Origin: a virus
Direction: 5' to 3' (one strand)
IMG/VR virus record: IMGVR_UViG_3300037488_001249
Span: 1 to 39,244 of that record
DNA length: 39,244 bases
Shown: in pieces, positions 25,449 to 33,974 of the stretch
Layout of the letters: every line of letters starts with the position of its first letter
How positions within the stretch are numbered: position 1 is the first letter of the stretch
Notes under the pieces: generated by a model
What the model saw: only the letters and a program-made list of their open reading frames with translations
Told to the model about the DNA's origin: nothing
The model's database searches: none
Program-made: the position numbers and the translations under genes

Positions 25449-28400
25449 TCCTATTCCTGTTGACCAAGAGGTTACGACACCACCTTCCGCTCCTAATGAA
25501 AAAGAGTGGCGGGTACCTATGATGCCGACTACACAGGTGTCTGATCCTATCATGCCTGTTGTAGATAAATTATTAAATAACCTTGTAGTACGTGGTGGAC
25601 AATGGAGTGCGTGGGGATGGTTAGATCCTATTCCAGGGTATTCTAGAGTTGAATCTGCAGTATTGGGTGGTACTGGAAGTGCATTAGCACGAAGAACTTC
25701 ATGGCTCCAAGAAACTGGGATAGGTACTAGAGAAGCTTATTTATCTGAAGGACGGAAATATGCACCAGCTGACGTAGCACAAACTTATCCCATTTCGTGG
25801 GCTCCTAAAGAGCATCGTCCAGATCATTTACCCATGATGATCCCCGACTTCTTTTTACCTACTAAGCGTGGGCATAATGAACGAACAGAGTTTGCGGCGC
25901 AACTATTAGATTTTAATTCATTATTACCAGATTGGTTAAATCCATTAGGTATTGTACATGGAATTTTAGCAACTGGGGCTGGATATTTTGCTAGTCGTGC
26001 ACGACGTGCGTTTTTAGATCCGCAAAATATTCCAGCTGTAGTACGTCAAAGTGAAGGTCGTAGTGTAATGTCTAATCTATATCGTGCACATATCGACGAT
26101 ATGAATGGACAAACACGCCCATTATTCGATTGGAATTTAGCTTCGGGTACTAACGAATGGATGGCAGAGTCATTAACGCGTAGCGCTACGGCTGCAATAT
26201 ACAATCGATATCACGCAGATAAAACAGTTCGTGATGCATTAATGGATAATGCTCCTAGAGAAAGCTCTCACTTAATAGGGCAATCATTAAGTGAAATGGT
26301 TGACGATCCGCGTAGATTTGGATACGCTAAATATTGGGAAAATTTACATAATGTTGGAACAGATGATGCATTACGCGCAGAACATCGACGCATTAGATAT
26401 GAATACTTCGGAGCCCTTGCTCATGATGAACTAGCAATTCCATTTACAAATCCTGCTATTTATGGGCCGTCAAAATCAGTGGTAAGTGATCCTACTAGCG
26501 CGCGGGTTAGTCGGGCTGGGCGCGACCAAGTTGTCCACGCACTCACTACAAAACGTATTAATCAAATTCATGAGTGGGATAAAATTACTAATGCGGGGGA
26601 AGATAAGGTATTAGTAGCTTATTTAGCATTACCATTGAATAGTAAAAAACGTAAGACATTTAATGAACGTCAACTGGCAGCCGGATCATCTGAATGGGTA
26701 GAAACATTTGGTGAATCGTATATACCTATTCCGACACGACGAGAACGTAATGATATGATATCTGAAATGTCTATGCTTGAGTTAGTTTTTGGAAATCATA
26801 TTAAACCTAAGAGTCATTTAATAGATATGATCAAACGCGGAGACACAGATAATCTACCCCGAATTCCTAAAGATGCTAGATATGCTGGTTATCAGGGAGC
26901 GGATGAAGCGTTTTATGTAAATCAGCCTCCTTCTGATCTCATGAAGCAGTTTTATGATATTGCTAGTAGTGAGGGGTGGCTTGGTATTCCGGCTAGTGAG
27001 CGAGCATTTATCGAGAATCATCCTGAATATCGAGATTTATTTTTTAATCCAGAAGATAATGACGGATCAATGCGCTTAGCTTATTTGATGCGTGCAGATA
27101 AGTCTTATATTGCTGCAATTGAAGAGGCTAATCGTAAGGCACGAAGACTACCTTCAGGTCACTATTCGACAGATAGATTACCATATGCTAAGTTTCCTTA
27201 CGGATTAGATATGGGTCCTGTGGTAAGAGTTACAAGTAATGACATATTTGCAGAAACTATTAATGTTGGGGACTACGTTACATTTCCTGAAGGTAATTTA
27301 ACTAGTCCAGATATGTTAACGGGACTAGCTAATTTTACTGCTACATTGGATGAATTTGCTAATCATGGGGCTACTCCAACATTTGGATTGCAAAAGGCAG
27401 CTGCAGCGCATCAAGTTATCAGTGAAAACATACGTCATCGATTCCCCGGTAAAGAGTCCGTCATGGCTTATGATATTCAATCGAATATGTATTATGATCG
27501 TGCTAGCGTACTAGATCGGGCTACGCAAGAATTTACGGATGATCTTCGAGTTAAATTAAATATTGCACCTAACGAAGATATTCCAATACGTGACTATGAA
27601 AAACATTTTAACAGATTAGTAGATAATTATATTACACGTAGTAGTGCAGTGAGCGGAGATGTGCGTGCGGAATCATTAACTCCGTTACAGGGTAAATGGT
27701 ATAATGAAGCAGTTAGACGTACCGGGACTGGTCCAGACTCACGACGTACAATGATAGAAGGTGAGCATAGATTTACTGCATTTATACGTAAGGATCCAGC
27801 ATTAGTAGGAATGGTGCCATTTAGTACTTATATTGATCGCGTACTTACCGGTGCATATAATCGTGAATATCCGGGCCTAAAAATTGCTACACCAAGTGAA
27901 GAAGTATTACTTAATATGGGTAGAGCATCCGAGACAGCTACAAAGGGATTTAAAATTTCGATTCCTACGCTATTAGCTAATGGTGCAGTTATTAATTATC
28001 ATGGTCCACTAACTGCTACTAATGCATATATTACATCTAATGCGCCTTATTGGAGTGGATTTCAGATCGCCGGAATGACTAAATATGGTGCAGAAACTAT
28101 GATGCAGATACTGCAAGAGAATCGTGCATTATTATTACGTAATGAATCATCTGCATTAACTGTAGATGGTACGCTAACTAAAGTGGGTCAATTAGTAGAG
28201 GATAGTCGTACGGCACCTATTTATATTACAGATTATAATTCATTTTTTATGACTAAAGATACCGCATTACCGCAGAAAGGTACTACTGAATATGCAGGTA
28301 AATACGTGCCAGGAGAAAGTTATGGATCAACTATGGCGTCTAAATTAGTTGCTTCCGTAGCTCCCTGGAAACGTCTAGATGAGCTGACATTACAAAATCT

Positions 28401-30144
28401 TCATGAAGTGGCGCAGAAAAAACACTGGACTAAAGTTGAATTTAGTGACGCCATGGTAGCCATTCGTGAAGACGCTGTTCATGAACGTCCTCCATTAGTA
28501 TTCGATGAATTAGGATCGATAAACGATCCAACTTTAGCCCACCCAGCTAATCAAAAAATCATCTCAGATTTAACGGCTACTGATCTACTTCAACGTGATA
28601 ACGTGGTAAAATTAGAACTGCCTAAAGGTGAAGAAGAGTGGTCTGCTAGTTTAATTTATGACGGATATATGCGACATCTCCGTCCTATTATGTTGACACG
28701 TAGTGTAGACGTATTTGAACGACTTCATAAAATGGAGGGACTTAATAGATTAGTACCTACGCCCGATAATATTAATAAATTACGCACCACAGTCGAAGAA
28801 ACCGCAATGTTTCTACCTTACTATACTTCTGTAGTTGGTCAAGATCCTATGGCTGAACACACGTTAACACAATTAAATGACGGACTCATAGATTTAACTA
28901 AGTTAATTGGACATCCCTCATCCACACCTGAATTAATACAGACACGGTTTGATGAAGCTACCCGTGCTTTGCAACTATTAAGTACACATATGCAATCAAA
29001 CTATGGCGCGTACTGGAAGATCCAGGCTGCTGGCATGGGACTATCTCATAGTCGTTTATTTGTAATGCTCGAAGCTAAGGATAATGAAATTTTAGGTAGT
29101 TTAAATTCATTTCTGACTCAAGCTGATGAGTATTATTATTCGCTTCATCAAGCGTTGGGTAACGATCCGAAGCGTGTGCTCACTCCTAATGAGTCCGCGT
29201 TCGTCATGAAAGATTTATTAACTAAAACTACCACGGGTGTGTCCAAGCGAATGACACAGCAGGATGTTGAGTCAGTAATGCCTAATGATTGGTATTATGA
29301 ATTAAATGCATTAGGTGATAGTTTTGTAGGTGAAAATAGTATAATTACACGTTTACGTTATACACGAGCTCAGCAGCAAATTTATCGATTAGGTAGTATG
29401 ATGGATGAGATGGCTGCGTCACGTAAAGTTCCTACGCCAGATCAGTTAAAGTTATTTGATAGTACTTATGACGAAGTACGTAGTATAGTACCTATAGTGC
29501 GTGAACGTATCGTCATTAGTAGACTAGAGCAGTTGGCTGCCAAAGTTGGCACTAATGCAGCAAAAGGCGCTTCAATTTATGCGAAAGCATTGACAGAAAT
29601 ATCAGCATTATCTGCGTTTCCTATTTTAACTGGTATTGCGGAGCAATATTTTAATGAAAATTCAACTGACGATGAGATTACTATAGGTGAACAGAAAATA
29701 CGTGCTGCGTACAGTGTTCGATCGATTGATAAAAATACTATGGAACTTGGACTACGATATGCACGAACATACAAAGCAGCGAATATCACAGATTCATATG
29801 GTGATATGGTAAAGGAACATGCAGCTACAGCCGCACTTCATGCACAGGAAGTTCCTATCATTAGAGCTATGCGTGCTACTGAATACAAAGATTATGAACA
29901 AACTAAGTTATATCAAAAGATGCGTGATAATCCATATTTTACTCAACTTTATGTAGCTAGCGTATTACACGATTATGGAGCTCAGGGTACGGTGGGATAT
30001 CTACGGCAATTAGAACGTAATACTGGGATGAGTTCTATGGAAGCGTGGCACGAACTACGCTTACGTCCAGAGATCGATTTTGGTGGGAAGGTTGAGTTGT
30101 TAGGTGGAATGATCCAACGCTGGCTGGAGAAACTTTCGGATTAA
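25432..30144 (+). CDS. Giant internal virion/ejection protein 2 (1570 aa)
   Basis: 1570 residues. The start is a GTG at 25432, because AAGGAG lies seven bases before it and the sequence 5' of it is GroES-like coding in another frame. A Pro-rich disordered leader is followed by an amphipathic/hydrophobic stretch at ~166-185 (LNPLGIVHGILATGAGYF) and then mostly helical, charged sequence to the end. No catalytic domain that I can name. It is the last gene of the plus-strand arm, ending two bases before the terminator hairpin. Role as second large ejection/core protein is inferred from position and size. Confidence 0.65.
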   Translation: MPELNNPIPVDQEVTTPPSAPNEKEWRVPMMPTTQVSDPIMPVVDKLLNNLVVRGGQWSAWGWLDPIPGYSRVESAVLGGTGSALARRTSWLQETGIGTREAYLSEGRKYAPADVAQTYPISWAPKEHRPDHLPMMIPDFFLPTKRGHNERTEFAAQLLDFNSLLPDWLNPLGIVHGILATGAGYFASRARRAFLDPQNIPAVVRQSEGRSVMSNLYRAHIDDMNGQTRPLFDWNLASGTNEWMAESLTRSATAAIYNRYHADKTVRDALMDNAPRESSHLIGQSLSEMVDDPRRFGYAKYWENLHNVGTDDALRAEHRRIRYEYFGALAHDELAIPFTNPAIYGPSKSVVSDPTSARVSRAGRDQVVHALTTKRINQIHEWDKITNAGEDKVLVAYLALPLNSKKRKTFNERQLAAGSSEWVETFGESYIPIPTRRERNDMISEMSMLELVFGNHIKPKSHLIDMIKRGDTDNLPRIPKDARYAGYQGADEAFYVNQPPSDLMKQFYDIASSEGWLGIPASERAFIENHPEYRDLFFNPEDNDGSMRLAYLMRADKSYIAAIEEANRKARRLPSGHYSTDRLPYAKFPYGLDMGPVVRVTSNDIFAETINVGDYVTFPEGNLTSPDMLTGLANFTATLDEFANHGATPTFGLQKAAAAHQVISENIRHRFPGKESVMAYDIQSNMYYDRASVLDRATQEFTDDLRVKLNIAPNEDIPIRDYEKHFNRLVDNYITRSSAVSGDVRAESLTPLQGKWYNEAVRRTGTGPDSRRTMIEGEHRFTAFIRKDPALVGMVPFSTYIDRVLTGAYNREYPGLKIATPSEEVLLNMGRASETATKGFKISIPTLLANGAVINYHGPLTATNAYITSNAPYWSGFQIAGMTKYGAETMMQILQENRALLLRNESSALTVDGTLTKVGQLVEDSRTAPIYITDYNSFFMTKDTALPQKGTTEYAGKYVPGESYGSTMASKLVASVAPWKRLDELTLQNLHEVAQKKHWTKVEFSDAMVAIREDAVHERPPLVFDELGSINDPTLAHPANQKIISDLTATDLLQRDNVVKLELPKGEEEWSASLIYDGYMRHLRPIMLTRSVDVFERLHKMEGLNRLVPTPDNINKLRTTVEETAMFLPYYTSVVGQDPMAEHTLTQLNDGLIDLTKLIGHPSSTPELIQTRFDEATRALQLLSTHMQSNYGAYWKIQAAGMGLSHSRLFVMLEAKDNEILGSLNSFLTQADEYYYSLHQALGNDPKRVLTPNESAFVMKDLLTKTTTGVSKRMTQQDVESVMPNDWYYELNALGDSFVGENSIITRLRYTRAQQQIYRLGSMMDEMAASRKVPTPDQLKLFDSTYDEVRSIVPIVRERIVISRLEQLAAKVGTNAAKGASIYAKALTEISALSAFPILTGIAEQYFNENSTDDEITIGEQKIRAAYSVRSIDKNTMELGLRYARTYKAANITDSYGDMVKEHAATAALHAQEVPIIRAMRATEYKDYEQTKLYQKMRDNPYFTQLYVASVLHDYGAQGTVGYLRQLERNTGMSSMEAWHELRLRPEIDFGGKVELLGGMIQRWLEKLSD

Positions 30145-30145
30145 A

Positions 30146-30182
30146 AATGGGGGTGGATAGGAAAACCTAATCCACCCCCATT
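30146..30182. terminator. Convergent intrinsic terminator between the two arms
   Basis: A 16-bp stem with one bulged base: AATGGGGGTGGATAGG (30146-30161), loop AAAA, and CCTAATCCACCCCCATT (30166-30182). On the minus strand the stem is followed by TTTTT (complement of 30143-30147), a good intrinsic terminator for the replication operon. On the plus strand there is no T-run, but the same stem sits directly after the last plus-strand stop and may act there too. Confidence 0.85.
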
Positions 30183-30188
30183 AACTAC

Positions 30189-30449
30189 TTACTCATTAAG
30201 ATTACATTCAATTAGTAGTCCTAGTAAAGCTACTACCGCCATATCCAGTAACGTATCCCGACGTCCATCCACTGTTGATTCGACACCGATTAAATTTAGA
30301 TATCGGTGATACTTTTCTCCTAAAGAATTGGCAACACTGGCTCTCCCGAACGGATAATAAACTGAAAGTCCTACCACACTATCATACTCATATGATTTAC
30401 TATAAAATATTCCAATCATATGGTCTACTAATTTATTAAACGAATTCAT
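30189..30449 (-). CDS. DUF1599-like (nucleotide-modification-associated domain 1) small protein
   Basis: 86 residues from the minus-strand ATG at 30449, overlapping the RuvC-like gene by 14 bp. All-alpha. Its end, ESTVDGRRDTLLDMAVVALL, matches the D-T-L-x-D-L-A-x-Y-A-x-x-x-L pattern I know from DUF1599/Nmad1 proteins, together with EKYHRYLNLI upstream. Iyer, Aravind and colleagues linked that family to DNA base-modification and nucleotide-processing gene clusters in phages. Biochemical role unknown; a MazG-like nucleotide-handling helix bundle is a possible alternative. It is the promoter-distal gene of the operon. Moderate confidence in the family. Confidence 0.5.
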   Translation of the reverse strand: MNSFNKLVDHMIGIFYSKSYEYDSVVGLSVYYPFGRASVANSLGEKYHRYLNLIGVESTVDGRRDTLLDMAVVALLGLLIECNLNE

Positions 30450-30924
30450 TAATTCGTCGTGCGTACCAATCGGCAATTCCGAGGGCATCAACAGAGTCGG
30501 TGTCCCATGGTTTCGACCCACTTCTACGGGGGCACTTTTCACCGTAATATTCGACGAGTCGATTCCAGATAACCTGTTTGGGTGCATTACCTTTCCACTT
30601 CCTGACGGTGATAAGTTCATGTTCATAACCTTTCAATGTTAACATTCCACTGAGAGTACCCACTGCAAAAAATAACATATTATTAGAACCTGAGTTACGT
30701 CCCTCCATTCCCATAATTTCAGGTTCTTCTATTACTACAATATCTTTATCCATTAAAGTATCACCAACTGTATCCATAAATTGCATAGCCATCGCTGTAC
30801 ATCGCTGCTTAAAATCTGTATGTTTGAATGTAATTACACCAGTATCTACTACTAGTTTATTCTCAGATAGTATCGCCCATCCTAAGTGGGTTGACGACAT
30901 ATCTACTCCGACTATTAATTTCAT
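30436..30924 (-). CDS. RuvC-like Holliday junction resolvase
   Basis: 162 residues from the ATG at 30924, which overlaps the upstream stop as ATGA; an in-frame ATG six codons earlier lacks an RBS. RNase H-fold nuclease of RuvC type: first strand IVGVDMSSTHLGWA with Asp8, VVIEEPE with Glu66/67, and the C-terminal acidic pair in DTDSVDALGIADWY (Asp143, Asp146). It would cleave branched replication or recombination intermediates before packaging. Length matches RuvC (~170). Located with polymerase, primase and ATPase genes. Confidence 0.85.
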   Translation of the reverse strand: MKLIVGVDMSSTHLGWAILSENKLVVDTGVITFKHTDFKQRCTAMAMQFMDTVGDTLMDKDIVVIEEPEIMGMEGRNSGSNNMLFFAVGTLSGMLTLKGYEHELITVRKWKGNAPKQVIWNRLVEYYGEKCPRRSGSKPWDTDSVDALGIADWYARRINEFV

Positions 30925-31265
30925 CTCCACGGTCTCGCACATGATCCAGGAGGGCCGGGATCATAAGGAGCGCTAGCTACGGAGCGGAGTCCTGTTCTAT
31001 TGGTTGCATCACGAGCGACCACCCTGACATATTCCACACTACGGTTATGCGTAACGTAACCGAATGTGTCCTGCACGGTTGAATACAAATGGCAGGTATT
31101 GGAATCTGGACTGCAGACATAGATGTCATAGCTGGTTGCAATAGATCCAGTCGTTGGGGCGCGCCAATGATAGGTATACCCGACGATCTGACTTCGTACC
31201 GGTACGACGGCGATGGCGATGAGGGTGGCGATTCCGATTCCATATCCAATCCATCCCTTCCGCAT
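30921..31265 (-). CDS. Exported fibronectin-III-like protein inside the replication operon
   Basis: 114 residues. The start ATG at 31265 shares a base with the polymerase stop (TAATG) and has AAGGAGG seven bases upstream. Signal peptide: MRKGW then GYGIGIATLIAIAVV, cleavage likely after VRS (about residue 25). The mature domain has the Fn3 strand pattern: YHWRAPTTGSIATSYDIYV, then VEYVRVVARDATNRTGLRS, then Pro-rich DPGPPG. It is odd among replication genes. Early expression plus export suggests a cell-surface role such as superinfection exclusion, or a decoration; both are inference. Confidence 0.6.
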   Translation of the reverse strand: MRKGWIGYGIGIATLIAIAVVPVRSQIVGYTYHWRAPTTGSIATSYDIYVCSPDSNTCHLYSTVQDTFGYVTHNRSVEYVRVVARDATNRTGLRSVASAPYDPGPPGSCARPWR

Positions 31266-33172
31266 TACCATACCTCCTTGGAATCCGACCAATTACCTAA
31301 ACATTGTTTGCAGCATACTACAATAGGAATGGGAGCGAACATCGACCAGTCCTCCATTAGACGTTTCACCTCCTTATGAAATTCGGGGGTATCATCTTTT
31401 TCACGCACCTCAAACATAATTTCATCGTGCACTGTATTAATCTCATGCGCATCTACATCACGTTCTGTGAACATTTCATCAACACGTACCATACTATATT
31501 TCATGATATCGGCTGCAGTTCCTTGAACCAGATAGTTAAGTCCTTTATAAGCTTTCTGAGGATCGCATCTGAATCTTCTACCGAATGCTGATACCACACC
31601 TCCGGTCGTGACCACGGAGCGTTGACAGTCGTGCATAAGAGTCTTGAGTCCTGGGTAAGTTCCGAAATAGCGACTAAGAATTCCCACGGCTCTGGATTCT
31701 GGAATTCCGTATCCGGTAATAAGTTTTTTGAGACCAACTCCGTAGAGCACACCAAAGTTGACCATCTTACAAAAGGAACGCTTGGCAGGGTCAACTTTGC
31801 CACTTCCGTCCGGATCGATCCAATCGTCTGGGAATACAGCCTTAGTAGTTGCAGTATGGATATCTTCTCCACTATTAAACGCAGCGCACATGTTTTCATC
31901 TCTAGAGTAGAAGGCGGCAACACGAAGTTCGACCTGGCTATAGTCAGGGGCATACATGTTATATCCGGGTCTTGAAATAAGTGCTCGTCGAACATCCGGA
32001 GTTTCATGACGATCGAAATCTAGTAATCTTCCAGATTTGACGCTCGGTATTGTATGAAATGATGGATCACGTGAACTGAATCTCCCTGTTTTAGTACCTG
32101 CTTGCCAGAATGATGGATGTATCGCACCATCTTTTCCGGTAACACGCACAAATTTCTCAAAATAAGTTCCTGCCATCTTATCCAGCATTCGCATATCCAT
32201 GACTAAATGAATTAGCGGATGATCGTAGAGTTTTAATACATTACGTGCTGTTGACCACGCGCCTGATTTAGTTTGTAAAATGTGTCCAAAATGTCTTCGT
32301 TGTTCAACGGTTAAATTATCTTGTAGACGCATTTCATAAAAAAGTGCATGTGCTAGTTGCTTTGATGAGTTAACATTAATTGGATAGCCCACAATTTCAT
32401 TAATTTTAAGTTGTATACGTGCTTGCCATTCTCTACAATTAACGGCCTGAGCTTTTGCATAGGGAATATCACAGAGCATTCCACGTGCTTCCATACGTCC
32501 AACGAGTTCACATAATTTACGTTCATTATAATAAAGATCGCGCTGGTTTTGATCCTGTAATTTTGGAAATAGTCCACGGTAAAGTGCCATAGTATATTTA
32601 GCATCATCTAATGCATATTCTAATAGAAGTTCTTCGGGTACATCTGTGAATAATGAACCGGGATGTTGTTTCATCCACTCTTTTAATTTAAATTCAGATG
32701 AGGTATCTGCCTTTAGTAGCCATCGCGCCAATACTTTTAATCCGATGAGTTTTGCATCTGGAAATACTAATCTAGCTAAGATCATTGTATCGTGACCTAA
32801 TCCTGCAACTGGCCAACCAGCCGCTTTAAGCATTTCCACATCGAATTTAGCATTATGGTATACTTTAGTCATTTCTGGATTACAGATCATATTCCACAGG
32901 TCTTCCATAGTTTGGATGGCCTCTGTTGGCTTTACCAGCCGCCAACTGGCTAGCCAAGGGGGTGGCCGCCCTAGCCCCCATACCGCCCGCACAGCGGGGT
33001 CTGGGCGGCCTAGCTGGGCTTCTACCCCCCCTTCACCGGGGGCCAGGCGGGCTAGACCAGTATTTCCCTGATAGTCACTAAATGTAATTACAAATGGATA
33101 ATCACCATCCCAATAATGAAGTCCTGTAGTTTCCGTATCAACCGCGAATGTGGTTTCCGGTGTCCCATTCAC
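31265..33172 (-). CDS. Family A DNA polymerase (3'-5' exonuclease plus polymerase)
   Basis: 635 residues from a GTG at 33172, weak RBS, overlapping the ThyX-like gene by 35 bp. The exonuclease is intact: FAVDTETTGL (Asp12, Glu14), VYHNAKFDVEML (Asn107, Asp111) and YALDDAKYT (Asp190). Polymerase motifs: A YAPDYSQVELRVAA (Asp410), B RSFCKMVNFGVLYG (Arg465, Lys469, Phe473, Tyr477), C INTVHDEIMFEV (Asp583). No 5'-3' nuclease domain. Residues about 38-80, between exonuclease strands and the next helix, come from a GC-rich palindromic patch, giving a Gly/Pro/Arg/Trp-rich loop. It is the replicative polymerase of the phage and works with the primase-helicase upstream. Confidence 0.95.
   Translation of the reverse strand: MNGTPETTFAVDTETTGLHYWDGDYPFVITFSDYQGNTGLARLAPGEGGVEAQLGRPDPAVRAVWGLGRPPPWLASWRLVKPTEAIQTMEDLWNMICNPEMTKVYHNAKFDVEMLKAAGWPVAGLGHDTMILARLVFPDAKLIGLKVLARWLLKADTSSEFKLKEWMKQHPGSLFTDVPEELLLEYALDDAKYTMALYRGLFPKLQDQNQRDLYYNERKLCELVGRMEARGMLCDIPYAKAQAVNCREWQARIQLKINEIVGYPINVNSSKQLAHALFYEMRLQDNLTVEQRRHFGHILQTKSGAWSTARNVLKLYDHPLIHLVMDMRMLDKMAGTYFEKFVRVTGKDGAIHPSFWQAGTKTGRFSSRDPSFHTIPSVKSGRLLDFDRHETPDVRRALISRPGYNMYAPDYSQVELRVAAFYSRDENMCAAFNSGEDIHTATTKAVFPDDWIDPDGSGKVDPAKRSFCKMVNFGVLYGVGLKKLITGYGIPESRAVGILSRYFGTYPGLKTLMHDCQRSVVTTGGVVSAFGRRFRCDPQKAYKGLNYLVQGTAADIMKYSMVRVDEMFTERDVDAHEINTVHDEIMFEVREKDDTPEFHKEVKRLMEDWSMFAPIPIVVCCKQCLGNWSDSKEVW
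32946..33060. repeat. GC-rich nested palindrome, patch B, inside the DNA polymerase gene
   Basis: About 115 bp. Imperfect inverted ends CTGGCTAGCC (32946-32955) and GGCTAGACCAG (33050-33060). Nested inside: AAGGGGGT (32956-32963) with ACCCCCCCTT (33024-33033), GGCCGCCC (32964-32971) with GGGCGGCC (33003-33010), and an apex hairpin CCCGC-ACA-GCGGG (32986-32998). All arms are in nested order, so the whole segment can fold back on itself. The polymerase frame is kept. Flanking sequence is AT-rich phage-like. Looks like an in-frame palindromic insertion; origin unknown. Confidence 0.65.
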
Positions 33173-33974
33173 GTCCCCACACCCTTTCTAAGTTATTAAG
33201 ATTATCAATGCATCGTTTAGAATGTGCCCAACTATCGGCATCGTCATGAGGAATATGCTCCTCATGTTGCATCCAAATAGGACATGTGGGTTGCGGATCT
33301 ATCCCCTCGTATCTCTCCCTCATGATTTCTCGGACGGTGCATCCTGTGTGTTTCCATAAGTGGTCTTTGCACGGAGGGAGATTGAGTCCGGCAAATGCTC
33401 GGTGCTCATTCGCGAGGATCTTAGCCACTTGAAGAAGGACAGGCGTCCAAAGATCAGTCTGAGCATTCCAACACGTCCGCTTGTGGAACCGGACCATAAG
33501 CGCCTGAAGGTTTGTTGTCCAGATCCCGCGGTGTAGGGTGCCGACAGGTACCAAGTTTCGGTATTCTGAAGGATTGAGACCAAAAGTAGATGCTCTGCGT
33601 GCGAAGGATTTAATGTCTGCAACGATTCTGTCAAAATCCTGTGCGAGTTCAGGTGTTGCTGCCACCTTTGGCGGAACGTCGACTCTGAGTTGAGTAGCGT
33701 AGTCAGTGATTCTTCCACCTTGGATGAAATAATCATCGTACTGTGAGCGCACGAGTTGCTCTCGGAACGATATAGGCATGTCTTCCAAAAGGAACGTGAA
33801 TTTGAGGTGTCGTACAACGGGCACTTCTTCACGGACCAATTTGAAGATAAGATCCTTATCAATGATGGGATCGTCCATGGACACTGGTCCGCAGTCATGA
33901 GCAGTCCTCCAGATTGTTTGGATCAACTCCTCTGGATGCGATGGTGATGCTAATAAGGTTACTTTAATCCCCAT
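33138..33974 (-). CDS. Divergent ThyX-like (flavin-dependent thymidylate synthase family) protein
   Basis: 278 residues from the ATG at 33974, with GAGGAG upstream. The ThyX core is seen in RHLKFTFLLEDMPISFREQ (family E-H-x-x-F-x-F-x-I-E) and in NLQALMVRFHKRTCWNAQ (family N-x-R-x-L-x-x-F-x-x-x-R-x-C-x-x-A-Q). The signature RHRxxSxxxxSxR is replaced by R76-S-Q-Y-D-D-Y-F-I-Q-G-G-R88: the His, the second Arg and the Ser residues are gone. A Cys-containing C-terminal extension (about 200-235) is also seen in some phage ThyX proteins. Normal ThyX methylates dUMP with folate, FAD and NADPH. The altered motif may mean a changed pyrimidine substrate or chemistry, or loss of activity. Confidence 0.65.
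   Translation of the reverse strand: MGIKVTLLASPSHPEELIQTIWRTAHDCGPVSMDDPIIDKDLIFKLVREEVPVVRHLKFTFLLEDMPISFREQLVRSQYDDYFIQGGRITDYATQLRVDVPPKVAATPELAQDFDRIVADIKSFARRASTFGLNPSEYRNLVPVGTLHRGIWTTNLQALMVRFHKRTCWNAQTDLWTPVLLQVAKILANEHRAFAGLNLPPCKDHLWKHTGCTVREIMRERYEGIDPQPTCPIWMQHEEHIPHDDADSWAHSKRCIDNLNNLERVWGREWDTGNHIRG

Noticed and set aside
20029-30144. Giant proteins as virion RNA polymerases (N4-like)
   Set aside because: No T7-like polymerase motifs could be found in either protein, and the promoter seen in the window is host-type.
33320-33898. Minus-strand frame of 192 codons inside the ThyX-like gene
   Set aside because: Its sequence is low-complexity and has no motifs, while the ThyX-like frame carries family motifs and a good RBS.
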